Below, in pieces: positions 5,581 through 7,402 of a stretch of 7,402 nt of DNA. The DNA lies in assembly GCA_946186175.1 (NCBI GenBank), contig CAMHMG010000150.1:1-7402 (forward strand). Direction: 5' to 3'. Origin of the DNA: an uncultured Clostridia bacterium (lineage in GTDB: Bacteria > Bacillota > Clostridia > Lachnospirales > Lachnospiraceae). Each line of letters begins with the position of its first letter. Within the stretch, counting starts at the first letter, position 1. Made by a program: the position numbers and the translations under genes. Under the pieces are notes generated by a model. It saw only the letters and a list, made by a program, of their open reading frames with translations, made no database searches and was not told the origin of the DNA.

Positions 5581-5844
5581 ATGGTAACTAAAAGGGTTGT
5601 GGTTACAGAACCATTGGGTCTCCATTTGCGCCCTGCAGGTGTCTTTTGTGAGGAAAGTATGAAGTTTGAATCGAAGATACAGATAAGGAAAGATACAAAT
5701 CTGCTTAATGCAAAAAGTGTTCTTGGTTTATTAGCTGCAAGGGTTAAAAGTGGGGATGAGGTAGAACTGATATGTGATGGACCTGATGAAGAGCAGGCGA
5801 TGGAGCATTTGATCAGTATATTACATAAAGAAGATGTTGAATGA
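5581..5844 (+). CDS. HPr-family phosphocarrier protein
   Basis: 87 residues, the standard HPr size. HPr proteins pass phosphate from enzyme I to sugar-specific PTS EIIA via a histidine, and in Firmicutes are also phosphorylated on serine by HPr kinase for catabolite control. Visible: the His15 loop GLHLRPAG with His15, Arg17 and Pro18, and the regulatory Ser46 in NAKSVLGL, both at canonical positions. So it is neither a Crh (which lacks the histidine) nor an inactive remnant. Leu16 replaces the usual alanine of GLHARPA, suggesting a lineage-specific paralogue. No ptsI, hprK or EII gene is nearby, so it may be a second HPr with a regulatory task. It lies in the cdaA operon, 20 bases after cdaR and 12 bases before the sirtuin. 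The family is certain; the role as general ptsH is not. Confidence 0.9.
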   Translation: MVTKRVVVTEPLGLHLRPAGVFCEESMKFESKIQIRKDTNLLNAKSVLGLLAARVKSGDEVELICDGPDEEQAMEHLISILHKEDVE

Positions 5845-5856
5845 AAGGAGAAGCGT

Positions 5857-6588
5857 ATGTTACATGAAGAGTCAAAGGAAAAGATTCAAAGATTAAAAGA
5901 AATAGTTGATGGCAGTGATAACATAGTTTTTTTTGGTGGGGCAGGTGTTTCAACAGAAAGTGGTATTCCCGATTTTCGAAGCGTTGATGGTCTTTATAAT
6001 CAGAAATATAAGTATCCTCCGGAAGTAATGGTTAGCCATAGTTTTTATGTGAATCATACGGATGAGTTTTTTGAGTTTTACAAAAATAAAATGTTGGCTC
6101 TTGATGCAAAGCCAAACGCTGCTCATATTAAATTGGAAGAGCTGGAAAAAATGGGAAAACTCAAAGTAGTAATAACACAGAATATAGATGGTCTTCATTA
6201 TGCAGCGGGAAGTAAGGAAGTATTAGAATTACACGGAAGTGTTCATAGAAATTATTGTGTTAGGTGTGGTAAATCATATCCTGTAGAGTATATTGCAAAT
6301 TCAAGCGGGGTGCCTCGTTGTGAGTGTGGCGGTATTATTAAACCGGATGTTGTCTTATACGAAGAAGGATTGGATTCAACGACAATTCAGAAAACCGTTT
6401 CTTACATTAGTAAGGCTGATGTGCTCATAATAGGAGGAACTTCTTTAGCAGTATATCCGGCAGCGGGATTTATTGATTATTTTAGAGGATCTAATCTTGT
6501 TGTAATTAATATGGATAAGACAGCTAGGGATGTTAATGCCGATTTGTTAATAAATGAGAGGATCGGGGAAGTGTTTGAACAGATATAA
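5857..6588 (+). CDS. cobB: Sir2-family NAD-dependent protein deacylase (sirtuin)
   Basis: Removes acetyl or related acyl groups from lysines using NAD+, giving nicotinamide and O-acyl-ADP-ribose; cytoplasmic. 243 residues, normal for bacterial sirtuins. Motifs in order: GAGVSTESGIPDFRS (28-42, NAD pocket), TQNIDGLH (107-114), catalytic His126 in LHGSVHRNYC, a zinc site with Cys134-x2-Cys137 and Cys155-x-Cys157, IIKPDVVLYEEGL (160-172), and GTSLAVYPAA (194-203). It lacks the Y-x2-R desuccinylase pair expected in class III enzymes: the cofactor-loop region reads SVDGLYNQKYKYPPEVMVS, similar to class U (Thermotoga Sir2-like) deacetylases. ATG 5857 has AAGGAG (5845-5850) six bases upstream. It is the last gene of the operon; HPr and metabolic enzymes are conceivable substrates, but this is inference. 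Confidence 0.94.
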   Translation: MLHEESKEKIQRLKEIVDGSDNIVFFGGAGVSTESGIPDFRSVDGLYNQKYKYPPEVMVSHSFYVNHTDEFFEFYKNKMLALDAKPNAAHIKLEELEKMGKLKVVITQNIDGLHYAAGSKEVLELHGSVHRNYCVRCGKSYPVEYIANSSGVPRCECGGIIKPDVVLYEEGLDSTTIQKTVSYISKADVLIIGGTSLAVYPAAGFIDYFRGSNLVVINMDKTARDVNADLLINERIGEVFEQI

Positions 6589-6753
6589 CGAGGTCAGCAA
6601 AAGATGATGTGAATTCCGCAGCAAAAGCGCAGGAATGTCTGACATGATTTCAGTAGCTGGAATGTAGGAAAATTCTTTAATTTGTGTGATTTTTGATATA
6701 CAAGATATAGATGTTTTAATATTGAAACATACCAGGTATAGTTTTGATGAATG
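6589..6753. other. 3' untranslated stretch of the cdaA operon
   Basis: Between the sirtuin stop and the terminator lie 165 bases with no supported gene. The only structure seen is a modest hairpin ATTCCGC/GC(A)GGAAT (6613-6636, one bulge, no T-run) and a 9-base direct repeat CAGCAAAAG at 6595-6603 and 6619-6627. The frame opening at 6634 encodes about ten residues with no proper ribosome binding site. Confidence 0.5.
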
Positions 6754-6790
6754 GGAGATATAAGAAATACTTATATCTCCTGTTTTTTCT
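6754..6790 (+). terminator. Rho-independent terminator of the cdaA operon
   Basis: A perfect 11-bp stem, GGAGATATAAG (6754-6764) and CTTATATCTCC (6770-6780), closes the loop AAATA and is followed by TGTTTTTTCTT. There is no A-tract on the upstream side, so it acts only on the + strand. It ends the operon begun at about 2028 and isolates it from the LysR gene. Confidence 0.92.
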
Positions 6791-6812
6791 TAAATAAAAT
6801 AGTTAATATATC

Positions 6813-6850
6813 ATATTTTGTGGTTGTTAAATTAAAAAAACACAAAATAT
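6813..6850. promoter_or_regulatory. 10-bp inverted repeat upstream of the LysR gene (possible operator)
   Basis: ATATTTTGTG (6813-6822) and CACAAAATAT (6841-6850) are perfectly complementary, separated by 18 A/T-rich bases; the centres are 28 bases apart. No T-run follows on either strand, so a terminator is unlikely. It lies just upstream of the candidate promoter, a position typical of autoregulatory sites of LysR-family proteins, though the arms do not form the usual compact T-N11-A box. Confidence 0.4.
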
Positions 6851-6859
6851 TCGACAAAA

Positions 6860-6887
6860 TTGAAAAAAACTATATACAAATTAAGAT
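6860..6887 (+). promoter_or_regulatory. Candidate promoter of the LysR gene
   Basis: -35 TTGAAA (6860-6865), 16-base spacer, -10 TAAGAT (6882-6887). A better -10 hexamer TATAAT at 6889-6894 is 23 bases from this -35 and has no good -35 of its own; TTCGAC (6850) with TATACA (6873) is another possibility. The region is so AT-rich that the choice is uncertain. Confidence 0.3.
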
Positions 6888-6941
6888 TTATAATATATAA
6901 TAAGTCCATAGAAAGTCCGAAAGGTATAAGGAGAGATTATA

Positions 6942-7402
6942 ATGAATATTAATCTGGAATACTATAAGATTTTCTATTATGTAGCCACCGAGCTCAGCAT
7001 TACTGGAGCAGCGAAGAAGCTCAATATATCACAACCTGCCGTCTCCCAAGCTATTAAACAGCTCGAGCAGGGATTAGGGATAGAGCTCTTTACCAGGCAT
7101 GCGAAGGGTGTAAGTTTGAACCATGCTGGAACTTTGTTGTATTCTTATGTCAGGGATGGTTATGAAACTATTTTATCAGGGGAAAGACAATTAGCTAAGA
7201 TGATGAACCTCGAGACAGGTGAGGTGAAGATCGGAGCCAGTGATATGACTTTGCAGTTTTATCTTCTTCCGTATTTAGAAAAGTTTCATCAATTATTTCC
7301 TGAGATTAAGGTTACAGTAACAAATGCCCCTACGCCACAGACAATTGACCACCTGCAACAGGGTAGAATTGATTTTGGGGTCGTGACCAAACCTCTTAAT
7401 GT
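6942..7402 (+). CDS. LysR-family transcriptional regulator (N-terminal part, cut by window end)
   Basis: The first 153 codons of a gene running off the window (LysR proteins are about 290-300 residues). The translation begins MNINLEYYKIFYYVATELSI, with a winged helix-turn-helix over about residues 5-65: AAKKLNISQPAVSQAIKQLE (23-42) contains the classic LysR recognition helix, followed by the GLGIELFTRHAKGVSLNHAG wing. A linker helix (about 66-90) leads into the first half of the substrate-binding domain: GEVKIGASD, LLPYLEKFHQLFPEIKV, and GRIDFGVV, all typical. AAGGAG (6928-6933) lies eight bases before ATG 6942. The effector and target genes are unknown; they could lie downstream. It is transcribed separately from the sirtuin (terminator between them). 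C-ending codons (CTC, GCC, GTC, ACC) are noticeably more frequent here than in neighbouring genes, especially in the first 60 codons. Confidence 0.93.
   Translation, partial: MNINLEYYKIFYYVATELSITGAAKKLNISQPAVSQAIKQLEQGLGIELFTRHAKGVSLNHAGTLLYSYVRDGYETILSGERQLAKMMNLETGEVKIGASDMTLQFYLLPYLEKFHQLFPEIKVTVTNAPTPQTIDHLQQGRIDFGVVTKPLN

Noticed and set aside
5950..6198. 82-residue open frame on the - strand
   Set aside because: It is antisense to the sirtuin core motifs.
6613..6636. Hairpin after the sirtuin as operon terminator or small RNA
   Set aside because: Short stem with a bulge and no T-run; the clear terminator is at 6754-6790.

Overview
The window is AT-rich, densely packed, and almost entirely on the + strand. 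Gene order, codon choice and protein style (Lachnospiraceae-type HPr, CdaA-YbbR pair, class of sirtuin, REP-like intergenic repeats) suggest an anaerobic Clostridia genome, most likely Lachnospiraceae (Butyrivibrio/Lachnospira/Roseburia-like). The family is inferred from protein flavour, not from a search.

Layout. (1) 9-350: a small MIF-type tautomerase, followed by a strong rho-independent terminator (376-425). (2) 494-1756: a secreted lipoprotein of glycoside hydrolase family 3, NagZ type (beta-N-acetylglucosaminidase), with all catalytic motifs visible. (3) 1757-2083: a non-coding stretch with two identical 63-bp repeat units in direct orientation, 123 bp apart. They are interleaved with two hairpin elements and run directly into the promoter of the next operon. 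(4) 2084-6588: a tightly spaced six-gene operon: small two-TM membrane protein, polytopic membrane protein, cdaA (diadenylate cyclase), cdaR/ybbR (CdaA regulator), an HPr-family phosphocarrier and a Sir2-type NAD-dependent deacylase. The genes overlap or are separated by at most 25 bp, and the unit ends at a near-perfect terminator (6754-6790). (5) 6942 to the window end: the N-terminal half of a LysR-family regulator, preceded by an AT-rich region with a 10-bp inverted repeat.

How it fits together. CdaA makes the second messenger c-di-AMP at the membrane, and CdaR is its extracytoplasmic regulator. In Bacilli the third partner is usually glmM (phosphoglucosamine mutase). Here that place is taken by an HPr-like protein and a sirtuin, which could link c-di-AMP to sugar (PTS/HPr) and NAD/acetylation state. 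Two uncharacterised membrane proteins open the operon and are likely functional partners. The upstream NagZ-like lipoprotein acts on cell-wall muropeptides, a theme also tied to c-di-AMP, but it is separated by the repeat cluster and appears independently transcribed.

No phage, CRISPR, IS element, rRNA or tRNA was seen. There is no clear evidence of a wholly new system. The best candidates for a second look are the uncharacterised membrane pair fused to the c-di-AMP operon and the repeat/palindrome structure at its promoter.
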